From the NCBI GenBank assembly GCA_010093605.1, contig MU004197.1:1384894-1448893 (forward strand): a DNA stretch of 64,000 nt. The letters are read 5' to 3'. The stretch comes from Lophium mytilinum (lineage: Eukaryota > Ascomycota > Dothideomycetes > Mytilinidiales > Mytilinidiaceae). Each line of letters opens with the position of its first letter. Position 1 is the first letter of the stretch. Of the stretch, positions 44,659 to 56,654 are shown one piece after another. Under the pieces are notes generated by a model that was given only the letters and a program-made list of their open reading frames with translations, ran no database searches and had not been told where the DNA came from. The position numbers were made by a program, and so were the translations under genes.

Positions 44659-45005
44659 GAATTTTGGGGCGGGAGGGAGGGAGGGCCGGCGGCTGGCGGC
44701 AGTAAGTAAGGGGGTGTAGGGCGGCTGTTACTATATTGAGTGCAGCAAAACGCCGCCTCAAAATGACTCGGATAAGCGGCTGAGGCAGCTGAGATAAGAG
44801 AAGACTTTGAAATTGAGATCGCACTAGCATCACGTGACAAGCTCCATTCCAAGCTCTTGCCCGCTAAGGATGGAGAAACTCCCGGACCCACCCTTTAGGA
44901 GCCCATTCATGTGCTAGATGTAGAGAGATTAGCGTCAGTGCAGGCGTAGAAGCGGAGAAAGAAGGCCGCATGAGGGACAACATTCGCATACGCAAAAGCT
45001 CTGAA
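44659..45005. other. Short unique flank before the Copia element
   Basis: About 350 bp of normal-composition DNA with a G/C-rich GGGAGG run at 44670-44695 and a CACGTG site near 44832. No gene. It is not part of the ABC fragment found on the other side of the element. Confidence 0.6.
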
Positions 45006-45010
45006 CGAGG
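45006..45010. other. Target-site duplication CGAGG, left copy
   Basis: CGAGG directly precedes the left LTR; the same five bases follow the right LTR at 52945-52949. Confidence 0.85.
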
Positions 45011-45184
45011 TGTTGAAATTAGTCACGTGATATAGGTAGTACGTGAGTGTAGATGATAGATTGTATAGTAAGCTATCTATGGGCGAAGCCGTGGCTATAT
45101 AGCCAGCGCTATAGGGGGCTGGGAGCCTAACCTATATAGCTACCTAGCTACCTATTTCCTTACACCTTATACTAAATTTTAATA
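45011..45184 (-). repeat. Copia LTR, left (3') copy
   Basis: 174 bp, begins TGTTG and ends AATA (from AACA). Differences from the right copy are all transitions. The outer end keeps CpA/TpG words; the inner end is RIP-mutated. Confidence 0.93.
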
Positions 45185-47110
45185 CTCCCTTTTAATTAAA
45201 AGTATAAGAAAATAGCAGCGCCTATATATAGCCTAAATTTAGCCTATATTTTAGGCTCTAGCCTTAGTAAAACTCTCTAAAACCTTATTAGAAAAGAAGG
45301 GAAAGAGCGCTAGATAGTATAAAGAAAAGAATATTAATATATAGAAGCTATAGACCTTAATAAGAAAATATAAAGAGAAACCTATATAGTAATATTAAGA
45401 GAAACCTTATTTAGTAAGCTATACTAGCCTAAAGAGAGCTAATTTCTTCTAATCTTCTATAGTATATGCCCTATTAGGTATATTAGCTATAGCTATAAGC
45501 TAGTAGAGGGTATTCTAGATATATTTATTTTATCTAGAGAAGACCTAGCTACTACTATACTAAATAGTAGCTATTACCCTTTTCTTATTTACTATATTAT
45601 AGAAAGAGTGCTAGGCTCCCCTTAGAACTTTTCTTTACCTTTTAACCTACCTATTATCTATATAGATAGGCTCTAGATTATAGTTATAAATAACTATAAC
45701 CTTACTAATATAGTTTATAGTAGTAATTACTACTATTCTCTAGTAGTACTATACTATATTCTTCTATTTACTAACTCTTATACTAACCTAGAAGTCTATA
45801 GAAGCGCTAAAGTACTTAAGCTAAACCTTCTTCTACTAGTAGTTACTTTTCTAGAAGCTTCTAAAGGTTGCCCTTTCTTAGTAGATAGCCCTAGCCTCTC
45901 TAGAGTCTTTATCTAGGGCTATTACTTCTCTAATAGCTTCTTTAACCTAGAAGGTTTTAATAATTCTATTCTTAAAGAAGATAATATTAGAGAAGATAAA
46001 AGGGAAACTATATCTAGCTTTAATATATTATAAGAACTCTATAAATTCTATAGAAGAGAGCTAAGAATTACTAGAAATATTCTTAAGTAGAATAGGGTAG
46101 ACCTTATCTACCTAGGTAATATTATTAAGAGAGGCCCTAATAAGAACCTAAATAAGTAGATTATTAAAGGCTTATCTCTATAGGCTTCTATATCTACTAG
46201 TAGGCTCTAGTCTAGGTAAAGGCTCTAGTCTAGGTAATTTAGACCAGGATTTATATAGTTAAAGAATAATATTTAGAAGTAAGTTACTTAGTCTAGTATT
46301 AGTAGAATCTTCTATAATACTAGAATCTAAATCTTTAGAGTCTAGAATTTTAGAAACTATAAGCCTTTTAGTACTATAGATAATACTAGTAGAGTTATAG
46401 ATACTTAAAGAGAGTAAGTTTATTAGGTTCTAGAAAGTAACTAAGTTTAAGAGTAAATAGCTTAGTTTAATATTAGTAGAATTAGATAAGATTTTATTAG
46501 CATATATATTAGAGTTGGCGGTATTAATATTAGAAGAAATTTTAGCGCTAGTAATACTAGAGCTAGAGTTATAGGTTATTAAAGGTAGTAATATTTTAGA
46601 GTTAGTATACTTTATCTATTTTAGGCGTAGATTTCTTACCTTCTCTTTACTATACTACTTTAAAATTAGGCGGCCTAAATATTTATAATTAGGGCTTTTA
46701 GAATTAAAAGAAATTTTAGTTCTAGTATACTTAGGGATAAAGTTATAGAGCTTTAAAGAGGATAAGTTTACTTAAGAAAGAGGGGATATTTTAGCAGGGA
46801 ATAGAGGTTCTAGCTAAGAGTCTAGTAAATTTAGGCTGTATAATAGCCTTCTATACGCCTAGGGTAGCCCGTTAATATAGGTAGTGGCCTAGGAGGCGGC
46901 TAGTAGTAGCCGGTAAGAAGGCGGCTAGCTGGCGGCTGGCTGGCTGGCAGGCTAGCAAGGCTAGGTAGCTGGCGAGGCTGGCGAGGCTAGCGAGGCTGGT
47001 AGGCGGCTGGCACGTTAAGGCTAGTAGGCGGCTAGCACGTAGAGGCAGGTAAGCGGCTAGTAGTAAGTAGTAGATAGGTAGCTATTATATAATCTATTAT
47101 ATAATTTACC
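45185..47110. other. Unexplained 1.9-kb segment between RNase H and 3' LTR
   Basis: In Copia elements RNase H usually ends close to the 3' LTR. Here about 1.9 kb intervenes. It is strongly TpA-rich, with a GC-rich island at 46880-47060 built of GGCTGGC/GGCTAGC-like words. I recognise no domain on either strand; it may be an extra ORF or an older nested insertion, now destroyed. Confidence 0.5.
46880..47060. repeat. GC-rich minisatellite-like island
   Basis: Irregular repeats of GGCTGGC, GGCTAGC, GCGAGGCT and GGCGGCT in an otherwise AT-rich, RIP-mutated element. Lack of CpA may have protected the words from further change. Confidence 0.6.
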
Positions 47111-50100
47111 TAGCTAGCTACCTTTTATAGACTAAGTATAGTTTTAAAGGCCTTAAATATAACTCTAGATAGCGCCTTAGTAAGCCTATTAGCTATCTAC
47201 TTAGTAGTTAGAATAAACTATAGGTTAACTAAGCTATCTAACTACTTCTCTCTTATAAAGTAATACTAGATATTAATATACTTAGTTCTAGTATAAAATT
47301 AAAGGTTCTTTACTAGTGTAATAGCCCCTTAATTATTACTAAAAATAACTATAGCTTTAGGTTCTTTACTATTCTCTATAAGCTTCTTAAGTAGTTATTA
47401 TAGCTAGATAGCTTTTTTAGTTACCTAGGTCTCCCCTATATATTTAGCTTTATATAAGGAGAGTATAATAGTAGATTACTGCTTTAATAACTAGCTTAAG
47501 GCGCCGCTACCTATATTAAATATATAGCCTGCTATAGAGTACCGGGTTTTTATATTACTAGCCTAGTTAGTATTAGTATAGCCTTATAGAGGCTTAAGCT
47601 ATTTTTAGTATACTAGCTTATAGTTAATAGAGCCTTTTAGGTACCTTATAATGCGCTTAATAGCTATAGTATAGGCTAGGGCTAGATTTACTATATACTA
47701 GCTATAGATAGATACTATAAAGGTAATATCTAGGCGCGTTCTAAGTATAGTATATATTAGTAACCTAATTGCGCTAGTATACTATTTCTAATTAGCTTTA
47801 CTAGCCTAGTAGTTATCCTTATAGGCTTTAAACTTCTCTATCTATATTAGAGTAGTATTTAGCTTTAAATTATATAGCCTAAATTACTCTAGTACTTCTT
47901 AAAGGTACGCCTTCTAGTTTAGGGTAAGAGTGTACCGCTGCCGGTCTCTCTTTACTTCTATTTCTAGGTAGAAGTAGTATAGGCCTAGGTTAGTTATCTT
48001 AAAACGCTTATTAAGCTTAGCTTTTAGCTAGGTAATTTCTACACTTAAGGGGCTAGTAATTAGAAGGTTATTAATATATATAGTAATGTATATATTTTCT
48101 TTAGTAAAGATTCTATACTTAGAGTCTAGAGAGTAGAAGTCTAATATCTTAAGAAAGCTAGATAGTATCTAGTACTAAATTTAAGGTAATTACTTAAGTC
48201 TATATAGGGCCTTCTTAAGTTAGTAGACCTACTTTAATCTAGTTTCTAAACTCTCTAGCTAAATAATATAGATTTCCTTATTAATATTACTATATAGGAA
48301 AGCTATTTTAATATTTATTTACTTAATCTCTAGGTCTAAGGCTACTACTATTATAAAGAGCGCCTTATAGCTTATAGGTTTTACTATAGAGGTAAATATC
48401 TTATTATAGTTAACTTTCTCTTCTTAGTAGAAACCTTAAACTACCTATTAGGCTTTATAGTAGAGGATTTTGCTGCTAGCACTACGCTTAATTTTATATA
48501 TCTACTTACCGCCTAGCACCTTTTTATATATAGGTTAGCTTACTAGGCTCTATATCTTATTACTTTCTAGTAAGTCTATTTCTACTTTTATAGCCTTATA
48601 CTATTACTTCTAGGCTTATATATCTTAATAGGCTTCTTAATAGCTATAAGGTTCTATTAGTGCTACTATACTCTATAAGGTAGTTCTAAGTAGGCTAAAT
48701 AATAGGCTATACTATAGTATAGAGGTATTATAGTATATACCTTTATTAGCCTATCTAGATATCTAAAGGGCTAGTATATAGCGTTTAAGGGCTTCTAGAT
48801 CTACTAGATAGATATTTTTATTACCTTTATTTTTACCTAGTATAAGAGTTTCTAGAGAGGCTTCTCTATTAGAGTCTATATTTATAGGTAGTATACTAGG
48901 CTTATTATTTTATAGCTTAACGCTTAGTAATAGTAGTATAGTTAGTAGTCTTTATATTAGTATAGCTAGGGATATTAGGCATCTTCTATAAGCTGTAGGC
49001 TCTAAGTCTAAGAAAGAATTATTATTATTATTATCGCTATCTCCTCTACTTCCGGGGCTAGAAGCTTTCTTAAAAGCTAATGTGCGGGGTCTCTTTACTA
49101 GCCTATTTTCTTTAGCTAGTAGAGTAGCACCTATATCTAGAACTATTTTAAAGTTCTTAAGAGTTTTACTAATATAGGGCCTATCTTCTAGAAATACTAT
49201 ATTACTAGATTAGATTAAGATGCCTTAGGGGTTAATAAGGAGGTAGATATAAGCTTTCTTATATCTAACTAGGCGGTAGACTTCTACCTAGTTATCTAGA
49301 AACTTCTTATAGTATTTTAGCGGTACTAGTATATAGTACTTGCACCCTAAGGTATAGAAGTAGCTAATATTAGGCTTATCTTCTATCTATTTCTTATAGG
49401 GGGTTATACTAATAATAGTACTTAGGGACTAGTTATAAATCTTAATAATAGACGCAAGAATATATAGCTAGTATTTCTATTCTAGGTTAGTAGACTATAT
49501 TATAGGGTTAAGTTTATTTATAAGAATATTATTTAGAACCTCTACCTTACTATTTTACTAGTACTAATTGCGCCTAGTAGGCTTAATAATAATTCTATAA
49601 TTAGTATAGTATTAGTAAAAGCTACTATTATAGTTTTTCTCTAACTAGTTAAGCCTAATTTACTATACGCGGCGTTCCGCGGTTTTATACCTTTCTAGGA
49701 AATTATAGAAAGCTTTAAAGAAGTTTAATTTCTCTATAATAGGGTATACTTCCGCAATCTATATAAAATTATTAAGAAAGGTTACCTAATACCTTTCCCT
49801 ATAGTAGCCTAGGTATAGAAACTATCTATAGATATCTATATAGATTAGTTCTAAAGGGGCCTTACCTTATTAAATTAGATAATTATAGGGCCCTCCCTTT
49901 ATTCTTTTAAAAACGCAGTCCTTATAAAGGCACCCTGTAGGTGCTTTATCTATTCTAATAGTTATATTAGCTAGTTTCTTTAGGCTATTTTTGCCTAGGT
50001 GTGCTATCCGCTTATGCTAAATAACAAGATTTAGGTTAGATAGAGTAAAGGCGGCGAGGGTAAAAGTAGATAATATCTAGCGTTAGATATTAAGAATATA

Positions 50101-52758
50101 GAGGCTATACTAGCGGAGAAAGGTAAAAGTAGTACCTATAGTAGTAAGGGTACCGCTATTTATACTAAAATTCTATAGAGCTTATTTATCTATTAGCTTA
50201 GAAATAGAAATTAAATTAGCGCCTATATTAGGGTAGAAGAGCGCGTTAGTAAGCTAAAGGCTAACCTCTACTCTATTAATATTATAGCGGAGGTCTAAGG
50301 TGCTAATATCTCTAGAGTATATCTTAGATCCCCTAATACTATTAATAGGTAGCCTACTATACTTCTAGAGTTCTATAAAGTTACCCTATTATATAAAGTA
50401 TATATTACTATATCTAGTATTAGTAATATATACTTCTATAAGAAAGGTATCTACTATACTAGTAGTAATAGCTTTTATTACTATTAGGCCTATATAGCTA
50501 AATAGCGCAGGTTACATTAAATATATAAGAAGTGTAGTACTACTAGATTTATTACCGGCGTTATCTCTCTCTTTTCTATTCTTCTTCTTCTACTTCTTTT
50601 TAGACGGCCTACCGCCGCCCTTTCTATTCCCTCTCTTTCTCTTCTTATTTTTCTATTTCTTTTTAAATTCCTTTTTTAGCTCTAGGTAGAGCTTCTAGCA
50701 CGTAGCTGCAGTATAGTAAGTTTTATTGCAGTAGGTATAGAAGTTAACTTTAATTATTATCTTATTACTAGATACTCTAGCTGCCCCTAGAAAGGTAAAG
50801 CCTTTCTTAGCTATAAATATATTAAGGCGCTACTACTTTTACTCTTTAACTACTCTAATAACCTCTATAAACTTAATAGCCTATTTAATAATTATTATTT
50901 CTCTATTAGGGTTTATATTATTAGCGGGCTTAGTAGTTAATATTACTAGATACTTAGTACTATAGTTTTCTACCTATAAGGACTAGTTAGAACTAAGGCC
51001 CTAAAGAAATTTATTAATAAAGAAAGGTTTATTAACCTCTCTACCTTTACTAAGCTTAGTAAGATTAGATTAGGCTTCTTATATTTAATTTACATACTCT
51101 ATAATGTTATTAAACCTAGTAAGGTTTAATTCCTTATACTCCCGTTTAAGTTTATTAAAAATAGCGGCTCTAGAGGGTTGGAATTTATTCCGGAGGGCTA
51201 CTATTATTAGGTATATTATCTTAATTTCTTTTACTATAGTTAATAGGTTATTTCTAAGACAGTTAGTAATAATACTATAAACTTACTTATTCTTATCTAG
51301 CTAGAAGTTCTACTAGTAGCGCTTCTTAGAAGTAGATAGACCTTCGCAGTCCGTATTAGAAGGTATAGCCTTCTAATATTTAAGTAGCTCTCTAAGGCTA
51401 TTTCTTATAATATAGTTTATAATTTCTTTATACTACTATATCTAGTTAAATAATAACTTAAGTTATATAATGCGGTTAAGGCCTTATATACTTTTCTCTT
51501 CTATTTAAGATATTCTTTAACTAATACTTAGAACGGTAATAGAGGAATTAAGCGGAGCTAAGATAGAGGTAGAGAGTAGCGCAGAGGAGATAGTAATAGA
51601 GGTAGAGGCGAGAGTAATAGGTATATTAGTAATAATAGTAATACTATATAGAATAGAGATAATACTATATAGAATAATAGGTTAGAGAAGGATAAGAATA
51701 AGTTATCTAATAAGATTAATAATAGAGGTAGTTAATAACGCAGGCAAGGTTTAGAAAGAAAATTAGAATTAGAATTAAAAGAGGTAAGATAAGCCTATTT
51801 TTATTAAAGCTGTTAATAGAGTCTAGGGAACTTAAATAGAAGAATAGGTATAGTAGCTCTCTTTTACTTAAGAGGCTTATAGTATTATTAAGAAGTAATA
51901 GAACTCTTATTAGTCTCTAAAGTATTAGTATCTATATAGTATCTAGTAGAAGAGTTTAAATAGAGAGAGCCTAGTAGAGTATTAACTTTAAGGCTAAAAA
52001 GCTTAAAGTTACTAGCTTCTAATAGTTTTAAGTTCTTAGTAGTATAGCTAGATATTATAGGTAGTAATAATTTATTAAGAGGCTTAAAGAGCGTGTCTTA
52101 GAGTAGTTCTATAAAGAGTAAAAGTAAGCCTAAGTCCTTAAAGTCTTAGATAAGATAAGGGAAATAATAAAGGTTAAGAAAATATAGAAGACGGGCTAGT
52201 TAAAGGGGTCTTAGTTAAAGGGACTAAAGTAATAATAATAATAGAGAAGTAGAAGATATAGTAGTAGAGCTAGTATACTTATCTACTCTCTAAATTAGCC
52301 TTCTAAATTAAAAGGGGCTAGGCGAGCAGGTAGCTAGTTAGATAGCTGTATTACAAAAGGTTAGTAAAGAGAAGGTTAGTATTTTTATAAGGTTAGATAA
52401 GATTAGGCTAGTACGCTAGGCGGAGCCCGCCGCGCTAGCTATATAAATAATACCTAGCGCCTAGCCTCTATACTAGCCCCCTTTATCCGGCCTTATACTA
52501 GCCCCTAAATTTAGCTGCCTGCCTGCCTTCTTTTTATTTCTAGCCTCTAATTTAGGCCTTTAAAATGGGGCTAGAAGTAACTAGGCCTTTCTAGGCTAGC
52601 TACTAGGCGCTAATAGTAATAGCGCCGGTGTAAACTAATATTAGGCTACGCAGCGGAAGCGGCTATAAGGCTGTTAATAGTACCCTTTATTAAATTTACG
52701 CTAGAAGTAGAAGCTTTTCTAGCTAGGTTAGAGGTAACTTAGCTCTAGTTACACTTCC

Positions 52759-52770
52759 GGGCTTATAACC
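52759..52770 (-). other. Primer-binding site for initiator tRNA-Met (half-tRNA type)
   Basis: Directly inside the 5' LTR, the minus strand reads GGTTATAAGCCC. The plus strand GGGCTTATAACC equals the anticodon arm of eukaryotic initiator tRNA-Met (GGGCTCATAACC) with one C-to-T change. Copia-type elements are known to prime from a cut initiator tRNA at this internal site. Confidence 0.75.
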
Positions 52771-52944
52771 TATTAAAATTAGTTACATAATATAGATAGT
52801 ACGTGAGTATAGATAATAGATTGCATAGTAAGCTATCTATGGGCGAAGCCGTGGCTATATAGCCAGCGCTATAGGGGGCTGGAAGCCTAACCCGTATAGC
52901 TACCCAGCCACCTATTTCCTCGCACCTTGTACCGAATTTTAACA
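52771..52944 (-). repeat. Copia LTR, right (5') copy
   Basis: 174 bp, same length as the left copy, begins TATTA (from TGTTG) and ends AACA, followed by CGAGG at 52945-52949. Here the inner end is mutated and the outer end is intact. Confidence 0.93.
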
Positions 52945-53189
52945 CGAGGAATCCCTCCCCACCAATGTGCGAGTTTAAGTTAAGAACGCAAGATTCAAGA
53001 AACCGCGAAACCGATCGCATTAAACAACAAAAAACTTCAATGCGACCCCAATCCGGCCTTCAACTACAGACCCAAGGTTGGTAGATGAACTTTCATAGCG
53101 GATACTGCTTAGAGGCCGTACGGTCAGGTACATCCCCCAAAGCCCTTTCTCATCTCCACACCAACCCATCCACTTACCTCCACCCCAGC

Positions 53190-53696
53190 GGCAAATCCAC
53201 CATTCTCTCCTTCCTCCACCACCTCCTCGACCCAGCCACCCGCACCATCCCCCAAGAACCCCACTCCCTCCCCGGCAGCATCCGCCTAAAACTTGACCCA
53301 CCCTTCCTCTGCACCGACGCCCAACTCACCGCCTGCCTCCGCAAAGTCTCCCTGCACACCGCCGTCATCGCGCTCGGCGGCCTCGACGCCCCGCTCGCCG
53401 AAAGCGCGCTCTCGCACGGCCAGCGGCAGCTGCTATCGCTGACGCGCGCGATACTAAAGAAAGAGGCGCAGGGCGCGCGGGTGTTGGTGTTGGATGAGGC
53501 GACGAGTAGTCTGGATCAGGTGACGGAGCGGACGGTGCAGCGGGTATTAAGGGAGGAGTTTAAGGGGTGTATAGTTGTGGCGGTGGCGCATTATATAGAG
53601 ACGATTGTGGATTTTAACGAGGTAGTGGTGTTAGTTTTAAAGATAGGGAGGATGGTAGCGAGGGGGCGGCCAAGGGAATTATTAGGGAGGGAGTAG
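53190..53696 (+). pseudogene. ABC transporter ATP-binding fragment (ABC-C type)
   Basis: A 3' gene fragment; the open frame extends from 53085 but only the part from Walker A onward is recognisable. It has a Walker A remnant (SGKSTIL, Gly-rich start missing), a Q-loop (TIPQEP, LPGSIRL), the signature LSHGQRQLLSLTRAIL, Walker B VLVLDEATSSLD and a weakened H-loop (VAHYIETIVDF). This is the second nucleotide-binding domain of a multidrug-resistance-type exporter. Everything upstream is absent: no membrane domains, and about 25 residues between Walker A and the Q-loop are missing. The Copia element ends about 240 bp upstream, but the DNA on its other side is not ABC-like. The last 45 codons show a rising load of C-to-T/G-to-A changes (HR to HY, D to N), as if RIP had leaked in from the right. 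Not a working transporter. Confidence 0.85.
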
Positions 53697-53699
53697 TCG

Positions 53700-54988
53700 G
53701 CGTTTAGGAGGTTATATAGAGAAGAGTAAGGGGGGGGTTAGTCTAGGGTTTAGGGGGATTTTATATTTATTTACTAGTATTTAAAATACTTACCCTAGAC
53801 AAGTTTCTACTTTAGCTTTACGTAAAACTTTTCTTTTTAAATTTATAATAGTAAAAAAAGTTTAGGTTCCCTCTATATTACGTATTGCATATTTATACTA
53901 TAGTAGGCGGGTTAAGATGCAGTTTTATTAGTAAGATTTAAGCTAGCCTGCCTATAGTATAGCCCTTAGCTACCTTAGGGATTTATTTATTATATTTAAA
54001 TAAGTGTTTAGCGCTTAGCGCTAGTCCCTATATATACTATCTAGATTTATATAAGCGCGTATAGAATTATAGTAAAGATATAATATAATTAAATTTACAG
54101 CACCTTAGAAATATAACCTAAGAAGGGCCCCTAGAGGCTACTTAAGGCCCTATAAATATTTATATATAGTATTAGAGCTCTATAAGTAGTACTAGCGGCG
54201 TTATAGTAGAATTACGCATTATAACCCCTATTATGCAGTATTATTAATAATAATAATAATAATAACAACACTACTAATAATACTAATAATAACCCTAAAA
54301 CTAAACCTACTAACTAAAGACTAAGTAGAATATCTACGCTAATATCTAAGCGCTTATTAAAGAAGCCTATAGTATATAGAACTCCCTATAAAATAAGCCT
54401 ATATTCTTTAACCCTAAGATAAATAACGCCCTTAAGCACCTCTAGAACTTTACTAGGCGTGTACTAGCTAGCCTCTTAGGTACTATAGAGAACCTATAAT
54501 AAATACTATAGAGAAAGATAATAAAAATAATAGAGGAAATATAGAAGGGCGTATAGGTACTATCTACGCAAGAAATAACCTACACAGTAGTAGCGGCGGT
54601 AGAAAGAAATAGTAAGACTATAGAAAATAGAAAGTATATAATATAGACTACCTATAAAATTACTATATATATTAAGAATAAGAAGAAACGCGCCGTAATA
54701 AATAAGGACTTAAATGTAACTATTACCTATAAGCTCTAAGTAGTAGAAGAGCCTAATATAATAAAGATCTATAGTATTAGAAAGCTCTAGAGTAGAGATA
54801 TAAAGGCCTATATACTAGATATAACCGCTAAGAAAGCCCTATTAAAAAAGAAGAAATAGATAAAGGTTCTAGGTAAAATAGTATAAATCTAACTATCTAA
54901 GGTCCTCCTAGAGGTGCATAGAGTACCTAAAGAGATAGACCTAGAGAACCTAATACTATAAAGTAGTATTATATAAAATAATAAGGCA
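53700..54988 (+). mobile_element. Tad1-like LINE, 5' part (ORF1 remnant)
   Basis: TpA-rich, without intact frames. A TAA/AAT microsatellite lies at 54240-54300. Downstream sequence reads as a degraded gag-like ORF1 on the plus strand, continuing after the Gypsy insertion at 62205. The exact 5' end of the LINE cannot be placed; part of 53700-54200 may be other relic DNA. Confidence 0.6.
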
Positions 54989-54993
54989 CTATA
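54989..54993. other. Target-site duplication CTATA, left copy
   Basis: CTATA precedes the left Gypsy LTR and recurs at 62200-62204 directly after the right LTR. Confidence 0.8.
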
Positions 54994-55229
54994 TATTAGG
55001 TTTATAGCTAAGAAAAGGGTTATATTACTATTAATAAGGTTGCATAGAGAGGAGAGAGGCTCTAGCTATAAGCTTGCTATATAGTTGTGTAAGCGCCGGT
55101 AGAACCCTAGGCGCCGGCAGAACCCTAGGCGCTAGAAGAACCCTCAGCCTAAAGATTATATAACGTCCGTGCATGTAATAACCCCTAGCCTTAATAACTA
55201 CTAAGAGAATGCTAAGAAATAATATAACA
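54994..55229 (-). repeat. Gypsy LTR, left (3') copy
   Basis: 236 bp, begins TATTAGG and ends AACA. Contains a three-unit 18-bp tandem repeat at 55093-55146 (core GCGCCGGTAGAACCCTAG). Confidence 0.92.
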
Positions 55230-56468
55230 CGTACCTCCCCTTTTTAAAAACTAAGCTTCTATAAGAACTATAGAGAGAGACTTACTATTAAACTTATATA
55301 TTAGATAGCTAATATAGGCGTAGCTCTGCGTATAGATAGAGCGTGCTAATAAAACTAGTGCGGGTAGGCGTCCTTATTTAATTCTACTATCTAATGGCGG
55401 CGCAGAATCTTAGATTATACTAGACTATTATAATAATATAGTAACGTTCCGGAGGTTCTACTATATAGGTAGAGTCTAGTTCTTTAGTTTAATAAAGTAA
55501 GCAGGCGGCTTTAGTTTCTATAGGCTGTAATAGTAGAAGTTAAAGACCTTATAGAGGTAGCCCTTAAGATTTCTAAATAGTTACTAGAATCTATATAGTT
55601 ATACACTGCTAATATAGTAGACCTTATATTAGATATTATTATTCTTAACGCGTAAGTTAATAATTTAGGCGACCGTAAACTCTTCCACTAGCTTATTATT
55701 ATTGTCTTATTAGATTAGCTCCGGTAGTAGCATAGGCTTAGGCCTATTCTATCCTTTAATAGGCTTAGAAGTATTAAGTTAGAGTAGTAATAGGTAAAAG
55801 ACGTTATATATCTTTATATTAGACGGTAGGTCTAATTAGAAGGCCGCGCCCTAATTAATAACCTTATTAATATAGAAAGGGCCTATAAACTTATTATCTA
55901 GGGCCTTCTTAGCGCGGTCTAGCTTAATATTCTTAGCGTTAAGCTAGACTATATTATTAACGCGTATATTAGCGGCTGTATTATAGTATTAGTTAGCTTA
56001 GTAGGCTTATTTCTCTTAAGCCTATATAATGCAGTTCTATAGATAGACCTTAATATTCTTTAAATGTTTAGCTATATTATTAGCTAGTTCCCGTTTAATT
56101 TCCTTATTCTTAGATATCTTTTTATTCTTAATAGTAGGCGGCTTAAGCTCTAAGCGAGGGTTATAGCCGTAATTAGTAAAGAATAGAGATAGTTCTATTA
56201 TAGCTAAGATATAAGTATTAGCTACTAGTTCTATAGAGGGTAATAGGTTATACTAATTATTCTATATATAGTTAATATAGGCTTATAGGTATTTCTTTAT
56301 ATTAGCGTTAGCAATTTCTATCTAACTATCTATTTCCGGGTAAAAAGTAGTAGATGTATTAAGCGATAATTATAACTACTAGTAGAGGTATTACTAAAAC
56401 TTAAAGATAAACTATATACCTAGATTGCTAGTAATAGACGCAGGTAGCCTATAGAGTTAATAGATCTA

Positions 56469-56654
56469 TTAGAAATAGACTTTAGTAAGCTTATCTACTT
56501 CTAGTAATATAATAGCAAGGAAATAGCGTTTCTTAAATAACCTATTAATTATAATAAGTATATAGTAATACTTACGGCTGTAACGCTTATAGATAGGCAA
56601 GTCGACTACGTAGTCTATCGTAATGTCGCGCCAGCGGTAGAGAGGAACGGGCAA
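56469..56654 (-). pseudogene. Gypsy integrase core fragment
   Basis: Sixty-one codons stay open and match the start of the retroviral-type integrase catalytic core of fungal Ty3/Gypsy elements: RWRDITIDYVVDLPIYKR with the first catalytic Asp, then LIIINRLFKKRYF (from ILVIVDRLSKKRHF). Val-Asp has become Ile-Asn at the DRLSK motif, a G-to-A effect. Flanking stops end the frame. Confidence 0.85.

Larger units (their letters stand above)
45011..52944 (-). mobile_element. Complete Ty1/Copia LTR retrotransposon, RIP-inactivated
   Basis: A 7934-bp element with two 174-bp LTRs (45011-45184, 52771-52944) and a CGAGG target duplication. It is coded on the minus strand, so the right LTR is the 5' one. 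No open frame survives: TGG, CAG and CAA codons have become stops and Cys or Asp codons have become Tyr or Asn. Domain traces read on the minus strand keep Copia order: CCHC knuckle near 50690-50760, gag-pre-integrase HKRIAHLGKNSLKKL with its C-x4-C at 49890-50050, reverse transcriptase with YINNLLI (from YVDDLLI) near 48070, RNase H with YLKGS, AEYIGET-like and TKYINI traces to about 47110. A purine tract (AAAAGGGAG) abuts the 3' LTR and an initiator-Met primer site abuts the 5' LTR. It is immobile unless helped in trans. Confidence 0.93.

Noticed and set aside
45184-52770. Hope of intact genes or a satellite array in the AT-rich tract
   Set aside because: The word bias (TAG, CTA, TATA) comes from RIP of one Copia element; no tandem period or intact frame is present.
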